Source: Xylona heveae TC161 (taxonomy: Eukaryota > Ascomycota > Xylonomycetes > Xylonales > Xylonaceae). Taken from it: 64,000 bases of DNA. The position numbers were made by a program, and so were the translations under genes. Location: positions 868,001-932,000 of the forward strand of contig NW_017264198.1 of assembly GCF_001619985.1 (NCBI RefSeq). The letters run 5' to 3'. The notes beneath the pieces are model-generated. The model was not told where the DNA came from, searched no databases, and worked only from the letters and a program-made list of their open reading frames with translations. Positions 22,481-33,555 of this stretch are shown piece by piece; positions within the stretch are counted from its first letter, which is position 1, and every line of letters begins with the position of its first letter.

Positions 22481-24606
22481 CTACTCCTCCTTACTAAAGA
22501 CCTTGCCAATCCACCCTTTTTGCTCGTGCGCTTTTCGACGCGCCTCGAGCTCTCGTCTTCGTCGGTCTTTGACTATCTGCGCGCTGCTAAGACCAGCAAT
22601 GTATCCGCCCAAATGGGCAAAATGGTCTATTTTACTCCAGCCGCGAGCAATGCCGAGCAACTCGACTGCGATGAAACACGAGAGGATAAGTGTGCTGGAG
22701 AGCGGGGGGATCCAGTCTGGCGGGATGAAGATGATGGAGAATTGTTTGCTGCATTGCGCGAGTTGCATTAGTGGGATTTTTGGTTGCGCAAACATGAAAT
22801 GGGCTGGGGAACGTACTCAGAGTTGATAGCACACCAGGCGGCTAACACGCCTGCAATAGCACCACTCGCGCCCAGAGACGACGTGACGAAGCGGTTACGT
22901 AGGACGAAGCTGGATAGAGAGAAGAAGGAGGCTAAGACGCCAGAAGAGAGGTATATTGCGAGAAAATTGCCACGGCCGACGTCGTCATGGACTATCATTT
23001 CGCAAGATTGAAATTAGCGTGATTGCTCAAAGCACGTAGATTTGTCAAAGAGAGAGTGGAATAGTTTTGCAAGGATAATAGATCCATAACGAAAAAGAGA
23101 AAGATGTTGGCAGAGTTACTTACGTCTTGTTCCAATAAACCAGAGTACAACCATATTGGTCAAAAGATGGTTGAGCTGCTGATGACTAAAGACATTTCCC
23201 AGCGTGCTGGCAGCAACTGGCCAGCCTGGTACGCTGAGAAAGTATCTGTTCAAGAACCTCCACGCGGGAGGAACACGCCAAAGCGCAAAAATGGTCGTGT
23301 TGGCGAGGATGATTCCAAAAATGGTTGCAGCGGCCGGGGGCATGTCCGGCCAGAGTCGTGCAGACCGCGCAGGCGGGGAATAGTACAGGGAAAAGAGATA
23401 CGCTAGACTAACGACAGCAACCGTAAGGAGAGCAGATGGCCAGAGACGTTGAAACTACTATGAGTTAGCGATTGATAGTTTAGAAACAGATTAATAGCGT
23501 TGGGGACGGGTATAATAGACGCCGCACCTTGCTCATTTCCGGGGCAGCTTCGTCTTTGGAAATCATTGCCCTCTCCATGTAATATTTCATCCGCTCAGAA
23601 GGTTCCCTCTTCGCTGTACTTCGCATTAATAATCTTTCTTCTTTATTTGCGATTCATGCGGATTTTCCCTCCAGCGGGAAAAGATTCGTGTATACATACC
23701 CAACTTTGCATTACGGCCAAATTTTTCGAGTGTGCCAGTATTCTCTGAAACTTCTTGCGCCTGAGACTTCCAATTGTACTCCTTGGCCGGCTGCTTCTCG
23801 TAATGTTCATGAAGGGCATCAATGCCGCTCGAGCCGTAGACGCTCGGACTCTTTGACTTTTTGCTTCCCTCCTCGGGTCTATACAGACCCAGTCGCTCCG
23901 CATCAGCTCTGAGCTTTTCCTCGTACGCCTGAGCTTCTTGCTCCGCGCGGGCCCTCACTGCCGCTTCTTCGTCGACAGGGTAGTTTCTCCGTAGCCAAGC
24001 AAGCGCGTTCTGGATAACGTTTCGATTATACGCCGTCGCGACTGGCATAGAGTCAAGCTCGTCCAGAGTTCCAGTCAGTCGGCACTCGTGCAGCGTGCGA
24101 AGCAACCGATTTGCCATGTCTGCGTCGACATGTGGGCCGACAATGGCTTCCACTTCTTTTTGCGTGAGGTCCTTTTCTCGGAAGCGTATACCTTCGCCGT
24201 CGTGCTCATAGAGAGGCTGTTGCGGTGTCTGCGATGCCTGGTTTTTCTGTGGCTTCGGCGCTCGAGACTTGCGTGCATATGCCGCGGGAGTTGTACTCGT
24301 AAAACAGGCAACATATTTCGAGACGGGTGTGAATTTCTGTGTCCATGGGTATGATGCGTTGAAGCTGGCGCTGATTCTAGATGCCGACGAGGGTGCTGAA
24401 AATGGTACACGTCTAGTTGAGATGGAATAAGGTCGTAGAAGACGAAATAATGAGGGTGAGGTTGACCCAGCCGTCGTCCTGCGCACGCCGTTGCCTATGT
24501 GAGCATCAAATGCCGTTCGCCGCGCAACACCAGCGGCAGCGGCGCCTGCGCCCCGGCTCAGCCCACCGCACGGCACGCGAAGGGCTATCAACCACGCATT
24601 CTTCAT
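22481..24606 (-). CDS. PCP1: mitochondrial rhomboid protease (Pcp1/PARL type)
   Basis: Intramembrane serine protease of the mitochondrial inner membrane. Five exons: 24606-23700, 23613-23528, 23454-23124, 22991-22817 and 22748-22481, giving 588 residues. The start at MKNAWLIALRVPCGGLSRGA gives an Arg/Ala-rich mitochondrial presequence; an in-frame ATG 58 codons upstream is less likely. Residues ~100-330 are a soluble, charged region. The rhomboid domain follows: a first membrane span (WPSALLTVAVVSLAYLFSLY), FSHQQLNHLLTNMVVLWFIG, catalytic Ser in SLGASGAIAGVLAAWC, and catalytic His in KIDHFAHLGGYIAG. The C-terminus is charged (DRRRRELEARRKAHEQKGW). Known substrates in yeast are Mgm1 and Ccp1; not tested here. 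The start lies 291 bp from the divergent Tma17-like gene. Confidence 0.92.
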
Positions 24607-24897
24607 CTCCGGAGAATTGCCCGCAGGCTTGTAACCCGAGGGACCTTGATGAGCGAACAATGATTGTCTATAAAATGTTCCAACCTGGCAGTCACGATAA
24701 TCATCAACATCGGCGGGTCGGAGGTTTCCCTTCTCGCGCACGGACCACATGGTGGGATGGTTTCGCCGTTCCGATGGCATGGGCAGCTGTAACTGCCTAT
24801 TGCGTTCAACTTCAATATAACCTCTACATTATTTCTTGTACAAATTCTCCTCTATCTTGGAGCAACTGGATAAACGAGAAAGCAATCACCACTCAGA

Positions 24898-25422
24898 ATG
24901 TCATCAACAACCTCTCCCATAACGCCCGCTGCGTTTGCCCTCGCGATTGCAGATCTACCTTTGGGCAATTTACACGCCAAGGCAGCAGAATTACGTAATT
25001 CCATTTCGCATCTTGTCCGGTCCAATGAGCAGCTCCTCCCCTACGCACAGGACGGAGACACGGACTGCGGGGATGCGATTCGGGAAAACGAGGAAGTTAT
25101 TGCGCGCATGGAGACGCGGATCGATTTATTACGACAGGAAGTAGAGAGGAGGGGCTTCAGATGGGGCGAGTCTGAGGAGGAAGAGCAGGAACTTGCGCGT
25201 GAGGCCTTGGAGCCTGGCGAGCAGGGAGCTGAGACTGGACCAGGAGGGCATCTGAATGGCGCAGATTCAGCAGCAGGACGAGAGAATGATCTCGAAGCAG
25301 CGGCGAGCAGCGGCCCAAATACTGGAGGCAGATTGACAGATGCAGAGCTGCAGAGAAGACTTATGGAGCAGCTCGAAGCCGCTGGCGGGGATGACAATGA
25401 AGAAGAGGGCGTCCATTTGTGA
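24898..25422 (+). CDS. TMA17: Tma17/Adc17-like proteasome assembly chaperone
   Basis: 174 residues, single exon, with no introns in a region where most genes have them. Residues ~15-85 form a predicted helical hairpin: LPLGNLHAKAAELRNSISHL, VRSNEQLLPYAQ, then AIRENEEVIARMETRIDLLR. This matches the order in yeast Tma17/Adc17 (NSINHLQRSN...VRENEIVLNNYNERVDALEQ), a stress-induced chaperone that helps build the 19S ATPase ring (Rpt6-Rpt3). The second half is acidic and disordered (EEEEQELAREALEPGEQG) with a last predicted helix LTDAELQRRLMEQLEAAGG that is not in the yeast protein. Assignment rests on my recall of the yeast sequence; similarity is clear but modest. Confidence 0.75.
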   Translation: MSSTTSPITPAAFALAIADLPLGNLHAKAAELRNSISHLVRSNEQLLPYAQDGDTDCGDAIRENEEVIARMETRIDLLRQEVERRGFRWGESEEEEQELAREALEPGEQGAETGPGGHLNGADSAAGRENDLEAAASSGPNTGGRLTDAELQRRLMEQLEAAGGDDNEEEGVHL

Positions 25423-25984
25423 CGAGAACATATCACTTGAATTTGACTGTTGTCTGCTCTGAGCGGGAAAAGATGCGTGAAAGCATTGTATTTGCATGGC
25501 ATCGGCGTTGGAAAATCTTTATTTTACTTTAGTCAATCGTCTGATCAAACGTCTTCTTACCACAAGCTCACGTATGTGTTTAGCATTCGCAGAGATACTC
25601 AATATTAATCACACCTCATCTGTCAACGCTAAATATAATAAACTCGCTCAATATGATATAATACGATATAGCCACAGCGGGAATCCTCTTTACGCGCACG
25701 GAGGGGTTTTCATCCACCGTGCCAACCCTCGACCCGACAGACGCCGGGTCACTGATATCTAGACACCAGAAGACATCAAGGGACACGAAAGCGAATGGTT
25801 GAAAATGCGGTAGGAGACGAAAAAGAAGAATGAAAAGCAAATCTTAAAAGCTGTCAGACAGAGTTCCTTCCACAAAACGCCTGCAATGCAATTCAACGAA
25901 TGCGTACGTCTCCCTTCTTCCATGTCGTCTTCTACTTGTCCCTCATCGACCTCCCCGCTATCGAGATTGAAGGATAATTCCCCT
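25423..25984. other. intergenic between convergent genes
   Basis: 3' flanks of the Tma17-like gene and the verprolin gene. Nothing further recognised. Confidence 0.4.
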
Positions 25985-27503
25985 CTATTCCAAGGCACTC
26001 AAGTCCAGAGGAACACTACTGCCTCTTCCTGCCCGGTATCGTTTCGGACCTCCCGTGAATTCGCGTGGCTTGGGAAGCTGGCTCTCATCCTTAAATTTCC
26101 ATCGACTATCCTGGATGCGTGAAACGCTAGATCGACCGCCTGAACTACCACCACCAATTGGACTGTGGGCTTTTGTGCCACCATTGGACAAGGTAAAGCT
26201 TGCCGGATCAAGCAAAGACCGAACCGGCTGTGCAGGAGGTCGAGAAGGTGGCGCAACTGGAGGGGGCGGTGGGGGAGGAGCAGGTGGTGAAGGCGCAGGC
26301 ACCGGCGGAGGAGGCGGAGGAGGTGCTGAAGGCGAAGGCGTAGACCTGAACGCATTTTGAGCGGCTTGCATTGCTAGTGATGCGCCATTTGCCATTGGTG
26401 GAGGGCCCGGCGGTGCCGGTGGAGGAGGGGGAGTAGATGTTGAACGGGTTGGCGGTACTGGCGCAGGCACTCTGGGAGACGCTGAAGGTGGGGGCGGTGG
26501 GGGTGCTGGCGGAGGTGGTGCGGAAGAAATAACCGGCGCTGAGGGTGCTGCTACTGGCGGCGGTCTTAGTGCTGGTGCTTTGGGGGCCGCGGGAATAGTT
26601 GTAGACGGCTTCCTGGATGAGAGTGGTGGAGGAGGCTTGGGCTTCTTGCTTAATGGAGGCGGGGGTGGTGCTCGAGGAGGCGTCACGTCTGAAGCCGCCT
26701 GCGAAGGAAGCGGAGGCGGTGGAGGCGGAGCTGATGCTGGCGGTCCATTGACTGGCATCGATGCCTTTCGGAGATTGACAGCAGGGAATGCGGGCACCTT
26801 TGGCGCCGGGGGAGCGGGTGCAGAAGGTGGTTTCGGCGCATTATTCCGCGTCGTTTCAGGATCTGACAGGTATGGCGAATTCCCACTGGCACCGGTATCC
26901 ACGCCGCCTCTCTTGCGAAGCTTCGGCATGCCTCCAGCGAATAAGCCACCTAGTTGCGGTGCGGCCGGCAGTCCTCCCGCGTCTGCTCCGCCTCCTTGGC
27001 CAATGTCGCTATTGCTTCTTGCTCGGTTTGCGCTCCCTGGTACCGGAGGCGCCAGCCCCCCTGGCGGCTTCCCTAGTCCCGGCACTGGTGGAGCTCCTCC
27101 TATCGGTGGTCCTCCTGACCCGGCAGATGATTTCCCTACAACTGGCGCAGAACGATCATTTGTCACCGCCTTTTTGAGCCTCGTGCCTTTATTGATGTCG
27201 GATAATAGAGCACCCTGTTGGAAATGTTAGAGTATACTTTTTCAAGCAATGCGGAAGCTTTAGAGATGAGGAGAGATATTTAAAGAGTAAGTAGAACGCG
27301 TGTCGGTAAAGAGTATCCAAACATTGGGAAGGAAGCAAATACTAGAAAGAGCTTACCCGACCCTTGGCAGCCGAAGGCGGCGGTCGCGCAGGTAAATTTG
27401 ATGCACCAATGCCTCCTCCAGGCGGCGGGGGAGGTGGAGGCGGGGGGCCACCTCCTGCCCCAGGCAATGGAGGAGGAGGTGGTGGTGGTGGTGGACCAGG
27501 CAT
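25985..27503 (-). CDS. VRP1: verprolin / WASP-interacting protein (WIP) homologue
   Basis: Actin-cytoskeleton regulator that binds actin and WASP at endocytic patches and hyphal tips. Two exons, 27503-27357 and 27214-25985, giving 458 residues. N-terminus MPGPPPPPPPPPLPGAGGG, then a WH2 actin-binding motif rebuilt across the intron: GALLSDINKGTRLKKAVTND. The centre (~60-400) is a long proline-rich region with many runs of five or more Pro, the usual profilin and SH3 ligands, and PKLRKRG basic patches. The C-terminus QLPKPREFTGGPKRYRAGRG plus SSVPLDLSALE is the WASP WH1-binding block typical of the WIP family. The antisense strand is open for long stretches as Gly-rich frames; these are artefacts of the Pro codons. 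Confidence 0.94.
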
Positions 27504-28010
27504 GTCGGGAGAGGTAGTTGTAGTTGAGGTTATAGCGGTGATATACCACGAGGAAGTAACGTTGGAGTGGGGTCAACCGGACTAGAGAGGAGACCGGGCC
27601 AGCTCTGCCCTTATAAGACCAATATAGATGAAAATTAGAAGACAATCGATTCAAGAAAGGTCCTTGTAAGTGAGTGAGAAGCAGGCAACAGCGGCCGGGG
27701 GTAGAAAAGAGGATGAGGTACTAAGTAGTAAGGTGAATATCGGGAGGGAGATGACGGTGACTGTCACCGACTCTCACCTCATCGGCGTCACCAGCCCCGA
27801 AATATGTGGCGGTGCGTGGGAGTCTAAGCTCAGCCACATTTACCCCGATGGAGTACGCTTTTCTTAATTGGGAAAGTTAATCACCTCCACTTCCCCAGAC
27901 TCCACGGCTATCCGACTCAACAACATACACTCCTGCTCTACTACAGCTACAGGAATTGGTCTGTCTTCTCTTGACTCGTCAATTGCTTTTAGGAAATCGA
28001 GTTTCAAATA
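27504..28010. other. divergent intergenic region
   Basis: Shared promoter region of the verprolin gene (minus) and the mitochondrial protein gene (plus). Nothing specific recognised. Confidence 0.4.
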
Positions 28011-29258
28011 ATGAGATCCTCGTTAATATATTGCAAACGCCCCATCTGTCAAACATGTGAATTTATTGCTTCAAAGCCACGAGCTCACTTAGCCCGTCCG
28101 TTTACCTCTCTCCGCTTGCCCGCACGAGCTTCCTCTCGAACGCGACTTCCTCAATATCCACCATGCAGTTCAACGAAGCTCTCCAGCAAATTGCAGTCCT
28201 TAAATAAACAGGCACGCTTGGTTTCTTATCAAGCAGACGTTCTTCCTATTGCCGAAGATGAGCTCGAAGCTGCCTTGTCCAACATGGAAGAGCTGCTCGA
28301 ATCCGACACGGTCCCTTCCGAACCGGAAACAATAGATATCCTGCAGCTCTTTCAAGTCATGGCGATAGAATTAATGGGATCTGTGGCTCAGGGTCCAGTT
28401 TCGCCGGTCGGGTCAAACAACAAGCAAACTCCGGCGTCAGCTCTATTATCCCTAGATCCCCAGTCTCAACCGCCTGCCCTCTCCCCCGCTGTGTCTCGCG
28501 CAGTAGACACGATCTCCAAAGCATGCTATGAGATCATGATACATCCAAATATATTGATCGACCAAGATGTCCTCAAAACATATGTGCGCATCCAGAGTCT
28601 TCTTCGACGGCCTGAGACTTTTCCGGAAATATTTCACCTATATGCGACGAAGCTCCTCGCTATTCCTGGCACTTCTCCACCTAGATTCCAAACACCAAAT
28701 CCGAAAAATGCAAAGTTTGCTATTCCGGCACCTATTGCCGAGACCGCTCTACAAACTGCCATTGCGGTGAAAGGTCTTCCCCTCGCAATGGAGATTATTG
28801 AGACGAGCTATGGTGCGCCGGCGTTTCGACGGGCGAAGATCATTCGCAAAGCAATCCCTCCATTAGCTGGCGCTGCATTGGCACCCGCCGCGGCGTATAC
28901 GCTCGCCATGCAGTTTGCCGAATTCCAGGACTCAATGAGCTCGACAACCGCGACAAGTATCGCCTTCGTTGGCATAATGACGTATTTGGGAGCTGCCGCG
29001 ACAATTGGTGTCGTGGCGTTGACTACCACCAGCCACCACATGGACAGAGTCACCTGGATGCCAGGAATTAGTCTGCGGCAACGGTGGCTGAGAGAGGAAG
29101 AGAGGGCGGCGATTGATCGCCTGGCACAGGCATTTGGCTTCAGAGAAATTTCAAAAAGGGGAGAAGAGGAGGGCCCTGGCTGGGAAGCTCTCAAATACTG
29201 GGCAGCTGATCGCGGTATGTTTTTAGACCGAACAGACTTGATGGAGGGTATGGAGTGA
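28011..29258 (+). CDS. predicted mitochondrial inner-membrane protein, unknown function
   Basis: Single exon, 415 residues; family not recognised by name. The N-terminus (MRSSLIYCKRPICQTCEF, then RPFTSLRLPARASSRTRLPQ) is rich in Arg, Ser and Ala and lacks acids for ~60 residues, as in mitochondrial presequences. A helical middle part follows (AEDELEAALSNMEELLESDT; DILQLFQVMAIELMGSVAQG). Two hydrophobic spans lie at about 285-310 (PPLAGAALAPAAAYTLAMQF) and 318-342 (SIAFVGIMTYLGAAATIGVV), and the C-terminal 75 residues are soluble (ISLRQRWLREEERAAIDRLA). Two close spans with soluble ends suggest a hairpin in the inner membrane. Function is open. Confidence 0.85.
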   Translation: MRSSLIYCKRPICQTCEFIASKPRAHLARPFTSLRLPARASSRTRLPQYPPCSSTKLSSKLQSLNKQARLVSYQADVLPIAEDELEAALSNMEELLESDTVPSEPETIDILQLFQVMAIELMGSVAQGPVSPVGSNNKQTPASALLSLDPQSQPPALSPAVSRAVDTISKACYEIMIHPNILIDQDVLKTYVRIQSLLRRPETFPEIFHLYATKLLAIPGTSPPRFQTPNPKNAKFAIPAPIAETALQTAIAVKGLPLAMEIIETSYGAPAFRRAKIIRKAIPPLAGAALAPAAAYTLAMQFAEFQDSMSSTTATSIAFVGIMTYLGAAATIGVVALTTTSHHMDRVTWMPGISLRQRWLREEERAAIDRLAQAFGFREISKRGEEEGPGWEALKYWAADRGMFLDRTDLMEGME

Positions 29259-29494
29259 AATGAAGCTACCGATGCGGTACTTTAAACCCCCTCTTTGCAG
29301 ATTCAATACTCAGCTTTTAATGTACAATCATCAAACCAATACCAAGAAAGATTTCGAATGATGTCGTCAAATCAGTTCATGCATCTTGCCCTGTCTTCAT
29401 TTATCATTGCCTGCCTCGCTCCTCTAAACGCCCTCCCGAGCCAATCACCGCTCCCGCTGCCACGTATTAAAAATTATCTTTCAAACTTTCTTGT

Positions 29495-30816
29495 TCATAC
29501 TCTGCCTGCCCTGCCGACTTGAATGATTTCGCCGGTTAGCTCTTCGTCGCTCCGTAGCACTGGCCAGCTCGTGCCGTCCGCTTTGACAAGCGTGAGTTCG
29601 AGCTTCGTGCCCATGATTTTAAAGGCTGACTTCTCTGTATCAATTGCCCCATACAGGGGAACATCTGCCTTGTACCGCTTGTTATCAGTAGTGGGAAGGT
29701 CGAGAAAGACCGTATGTGATGAAGAAAATTGAATCTTGGCTGATTTAGAATCAATCTTCTTTAGAAACAGCGACGCAATGACCGATGTGGGGGTCTGGTA
29801 GAAGTCATGCCTGTGTTTGAGATAGATTAGCAACTCGGCATCCAATTACATTCCAACAACTCTTTTCTGCTCTGCCCTCGATGATTGAGAGCAATGGACG
29901 ACAAGAAAACCTACCTAACGTTCTCGACCACTTCCTCCCCACCAGTCTTACCATCCTTTCCTTTGCCACTGCCCACAAATAAATGCCGGTTCCTTGTCTG
30001 ACATCCCCCAATCTTCATAAACTCTTCAAATTCCAATACTCGTCGCTTGCAACATGTCCAGCCTTTGCTGCCCTCGTGGAATAGCGCTGCACCTGGATGG
30101 TACACACAATTCTCCTCTTCACGGGATCCTTTCGCATCGTAAGAAGCATTACATCCACGCCGCCGGCAAGTGGTTCCTGCCGGAATTGGCACGGTTGGGT
30201 CGTCCGAGTCCGATTCTGGCGGCGGAGCGGGCGAGGATGAAGAGTGTAAGCCTGCAGGTCGTTGGATGGGGCCGCGGCTTGGAAGAGCCGCAGATAAATG
30301 GCTCGTTGTTTCTAAGCCACTGGGGGCCGCGAATGTAGCGGAGGGCGCTTCAGGTGTCGTTGCAGCTATTTCTTCAGTGATGATCGGCGTGGTGGTGCCA
30401 TCGGTGGCAGGCTTCGCGGCCTGCGTGTCGTCGACCTCTGAATGTCTGCCTGTCGTGCAGGGCGGAATGGAAAGAAATTCATCAAACGTCAAGACGCGTG
30501 GTTTGCAGCATTTCCAGCCTGTTTATCCCCCGGAAAATTAGGTATTAGCATTGACTGCATTTTGGGAGAAATATCCACGCGACCAATCGATTCGGCGTAT
30601 GCGGGGTGTATGATGTCAGAATGCTCAATACAGAAAAAGAAAAGCTCAAGGAGCAAATGCTCTGCTTCACAAGCCAAGTGGAAAAGCTACATATCGCGCA
30701 TGATCCATACCTTTCTGCCCCTCATGGAAAACGGGCGGGCCGGGGTGATAAACACATTCTTCTGTCTCATTGTCGTAAGCTTTGCCGCAGCCTTTGTGTA
30801 CACACTTTTTGGCCAT
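29495..30816 (-). CDS. chpA: CHORD-CS domain protein (RAR1/CHP family)
   Basis: Hsp90 co-chaperone-type protein with two zinc-binding CHORD domains and a CS domain. Three exons: 30816-30711, 30518-29915 and 29810-29495, giving 341 residues. CHORD1: KKCVHKGCGKAYDNETEECV, YHPGPPVFHEGQKGWKCCKP, rebuilt across the 192-nt intron 1. CHORD2 (about 150-215): CRRRGCNASYDAKG, YHPGAALFHEGSKGWTCCKR, ending CQTRNRH. The CS domain (about 236-330) starts HDFYQTPTSVIASLFLKKID and includes KRYKADVPLYGAIDTEKSAF. This layout is that of animal CHP-1/melusin and of Aspergillus nidulans ChpA; plant RAR1 lacks the CS domain. A disordered Pro/Ser/Thr linker joins the two CHORDs. Confidence 0.95.
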
Positions 30817-31336
30817 GGCGAGGGTTGTTTGTTTCGCAGAACAGTAATAGAGCCTGAACAACCGTAAAGAACCTAGAATGGTTTCAAAGAGAGCTCTGTC
30901 GATTTACTCAATTTAGGTTCAATTGGAGGGGTAAGTAAGTTTTGGTCTGGGGAAATCGAATTTCTATAGAGTAATTCCTATTCATAACCCGCCTTGGGCG
31001 GTCAAGCGCGGCAGAATCGGCTACAGAAACTCACGGAAGATTCATGAGAATAATCATGCCACTCATGATAAACAAGAAGCCCAAGCTCCAAACCTGCCTT
31101 TGTCAATCAACGAGCATCTAAATTGTTTCTTGACCCGCTCCGCACGCCCCTCTCTTTCTTACTAGATTATTCTCCGCTGCCAAGGAGCTTCACGGGAGCT
31201 CTCCTTTTCTTTTCGGTGAAGCACAGCATATGTTCAGAAGAATTCCGATAAATATATATGCTCCATTGAAGCATCCAGAGGAATAGTTAAAGCTTTTTCT
31301 GGGGAAAGAAGGCGATATAGGAATTCAATTGTAAAA
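30817..31336. other. divergent intergenic region
   Basis: Upstream of chpA (minus) and the glutaredoxin-like gene (plus). On the minus strand an ATG near 31055 opens a hydrophobic 11-codon stretch (MSGMIILMNLP) followed by a good GTGAGT donor, which could be a leader exon or upstream ORF of chpA. AT-rich TATA-like sequence lies near 31250. Confidence 0.3.
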
Positions 31337-31744
31337 ATGAGACCATCATTCCGTCTGCTGCAGCATGCTTGCCGCATTACCATGTTCTCCCGCGAGAACT
31401 GCGGACTGTGCGACAAGGCCAAAACTGTACTTTCGCGCGTCTGGGATCGAAGGCCATTCGAATACAAAGAATACGACGTCATGAAGCACGAGGATAAGGG
31501 TTGGAAGGATTTGTACGAGTTCGACACGCCAGTGGTAGGATTACCAGCCCTTATAAACGCAACAAATGGGCATACGAAAATAAAGTTGACGACTAACTTT
31601 GCTGTTACCTAGATTCATATCAAGGCTTCATCTGAGCAAGAAGAAAACCCAAGCTTGGCTGGCCAAGCGCGAAAGCTCATGCACCGCTTTACAGAGGAAG
31701 AAGTAGAAAAGGCAATGGATGAGGCGGAGAAAAAGAAGTCTTGA
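31337..31744 (+). CDS. glutaredoxin-like (DUF836) protein
   Basis: Small thioredoxin-fold protein, 109 residues in two exons, 31337-31534 and 31613-31744. Motif CGLC in FSRENCGLCDKAKTVLSRV marks the redox CxxC site at about residues 22-25, and the cis-Pro region reads DLYEFDTPVIHIKASS once the 78-nt intron is removed. The C-terminus is helical and charged (EEVEKAMDEAEKKKS). The first 15 residues (MRPSFRLLQHACRIT) are basic and might target mitochondria. Related to yeast YDR286C; biochemical role not established. Confidence 0.9.
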
Positions 31745-31907
31745 ACTGAATCGTGCCGCTCTACGGAGGGCAAATTATTCAACTTTATTCTTCCGTCAAA
31801 GAATAAAGCATAGGGTGCAGGAAAGACTGAAGGTTAAAAGAAGATTAAGTAGTCATGCCATTGCTCTCTTGTGATCCGGAAAATTGCAAGTCCGCGGAAT
31901 GAAAGAG

Positions 31908-33555
31908 CTACGGCTTATCCTTGCCTGAGCTACCTATTTTGCCCACGGCCCCTTTGGCCAGATTGTATGCTGAATGCGCAATTGAGCCTTTGGCAGTTAC
32001 CAATGCAGAGGCAAGTCCTGCTTGCAACACATCAATGTCCGCGCAGACGGATATCTGAGCGACCTATTAGTCTTACTGCTTCGTCAAATGAGACAATAGG
32101 ATGGATAAATATGAAATGCAGAGCCATGGGCTAGCTCACAGTGCTGAAATATATCCAGCCTGGTGCCGCGACGAGGCGCATACGACATTAAGTGCAAGTA
32201 ACTTGAACCTACCATATGAAATCCCTGGTCGGCAAAATTTCTAGCTTGTTCTCCTGATGTACAATAGATGCCGGCGCGCTTGCCATTGTTTTCTGCAGCC
32301 CTCAGAATTTGTGCCAGTGCTTCTTTGAGTTTGTCAGGCATTTTCCCGTCCTTTATAGGATGTCCAATATTGATTCCGAGATCGAACGGGCCTGCGAACA
32401 GGACATCAAGTCCAGGGACTTTGGCAATCTCATCGACCTGGGTTGATTAGACTCAACTTCAATTCAAATACGTTTTATTATGGCATCTGGTGCGTATGCA
32501 AGATTTGCATGTCAGAATACATACATCGGCCAATGCTTCCTTGGTCTCAATCTGCACGACAGTCAAAATACCCTCATCTGCCTGCTTAAGGTACTCCATC
32601 ATTGGTATATTTCCAAATGACTGCGAAGCAAATGTTGGGCCGAATCCGCGCACCCCTCGTGGAGGGTATTTTGTAAACGAGACTGCTTTGCGGACATCTT
32701 GGACTGTGCAGAGAAGAGGAATAACAACCCCATGAGCGCCGGCATCGAGGGCTCCTTTGAAATATCAGCAGATATAAATAGACTGTCTCTTTTTGATCTT
32801 GCTCTTTCTCCCTTCTTCCTCCCAATCAAAAATTCAAAAGTGACGAATGTGAACTCAGGCATAGTTTGTACAGGCAAGGCATAGATCCCCAAATTGCAAC
32901 CCAAGGATCGGGAACAGAAATTAACGTACTTTTCACCATCCAACTCTCATTCCCCGCAACACGGACAATCGGGCTCGCTCCACAAGCAGCTATTGCTGCT
33001 ACGGACTCATGCATGACTCCATCTTTGAGTTACAGTCAACTACACAATCTTGCACACTGCTGAATGCTAGGTCACAGTTTTCCAAAGCTATAGCAGAGAA
33101 CTGCACACATACCATCAATATTTCCGTGCTCCATATCCACTAGAATCCAATCAAATCCACTCCGAGCTAGAGCCCGAGAGTGATTTGTTCCAGGGAGTTC
33201 TTGCCTGATGAGTAGTCATATCAATACCATGTTTTATCTCGAATCACCTTGTCGTAAAAAATGCATCGGATAAGCAGTCAATGGATAGGAGCACAATCGA
33301 AAAAAAGAGACATGGAATAATGGGAGAATATGGGCTCAGATAAAAAAAAAACCATGGAATATTAAAATTCCGCGTTCATCAAGAATGCAGAGGAAAAATC
33401 CAGCTCAAGAAGAGCTCAAACAAAGACAGAGGAAGCAGATCCGAAAGCAAAAAGAAAAAAATTTAGATAGAAACTGCAATGAGCACTTACCATGCTCCAA
33501 AGGATAGTCCCGAGCCGGACCTTAGAGCCTTCTGTAATCGATTTGCCGCTTGCAT
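31908..33555 (-). CDS. HpcH/HpaI-type class II aldolase
   Basis: Metal-dependent aldolase that cleaves or makes 2-keto-3-deoxy acids (pyruvate plus an aldehyde). Six exons: 33555-33491, 33204-33113, 33022-32930, 32754-32525, 32437-32213 and 32054-31908, giving 283 residues. Motifs: SGFDWILVDMEHGNIDDG (Asp/His of the active site), SPIVRVAGNESWMVKRALDA with the conserved Arg, GAHGVVIPLLCTVQDVR, TVVQIETKEALAD with the metal Glu, and GLDVLFAGPFDLGINIGHP with the metal Asp. The last exon (ISVCADIDVLQAGL...) completes the barrel. Fungal members act in sugar-acid or rhamnonate routes; the exact substrate cannot be told. Intron 1 is long (286 nt) and A-rich on the plus strand. Confidence 0.92.

Noticed and set aside
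26055-27230. Long Gly-rich open frames on the plus strand opposite verprolin
   Set aside because: They are the antisense of Pro codons (CCN/NGG); the minus strand has a complete WIP-type protein with WH2 and C-terminal motifs.
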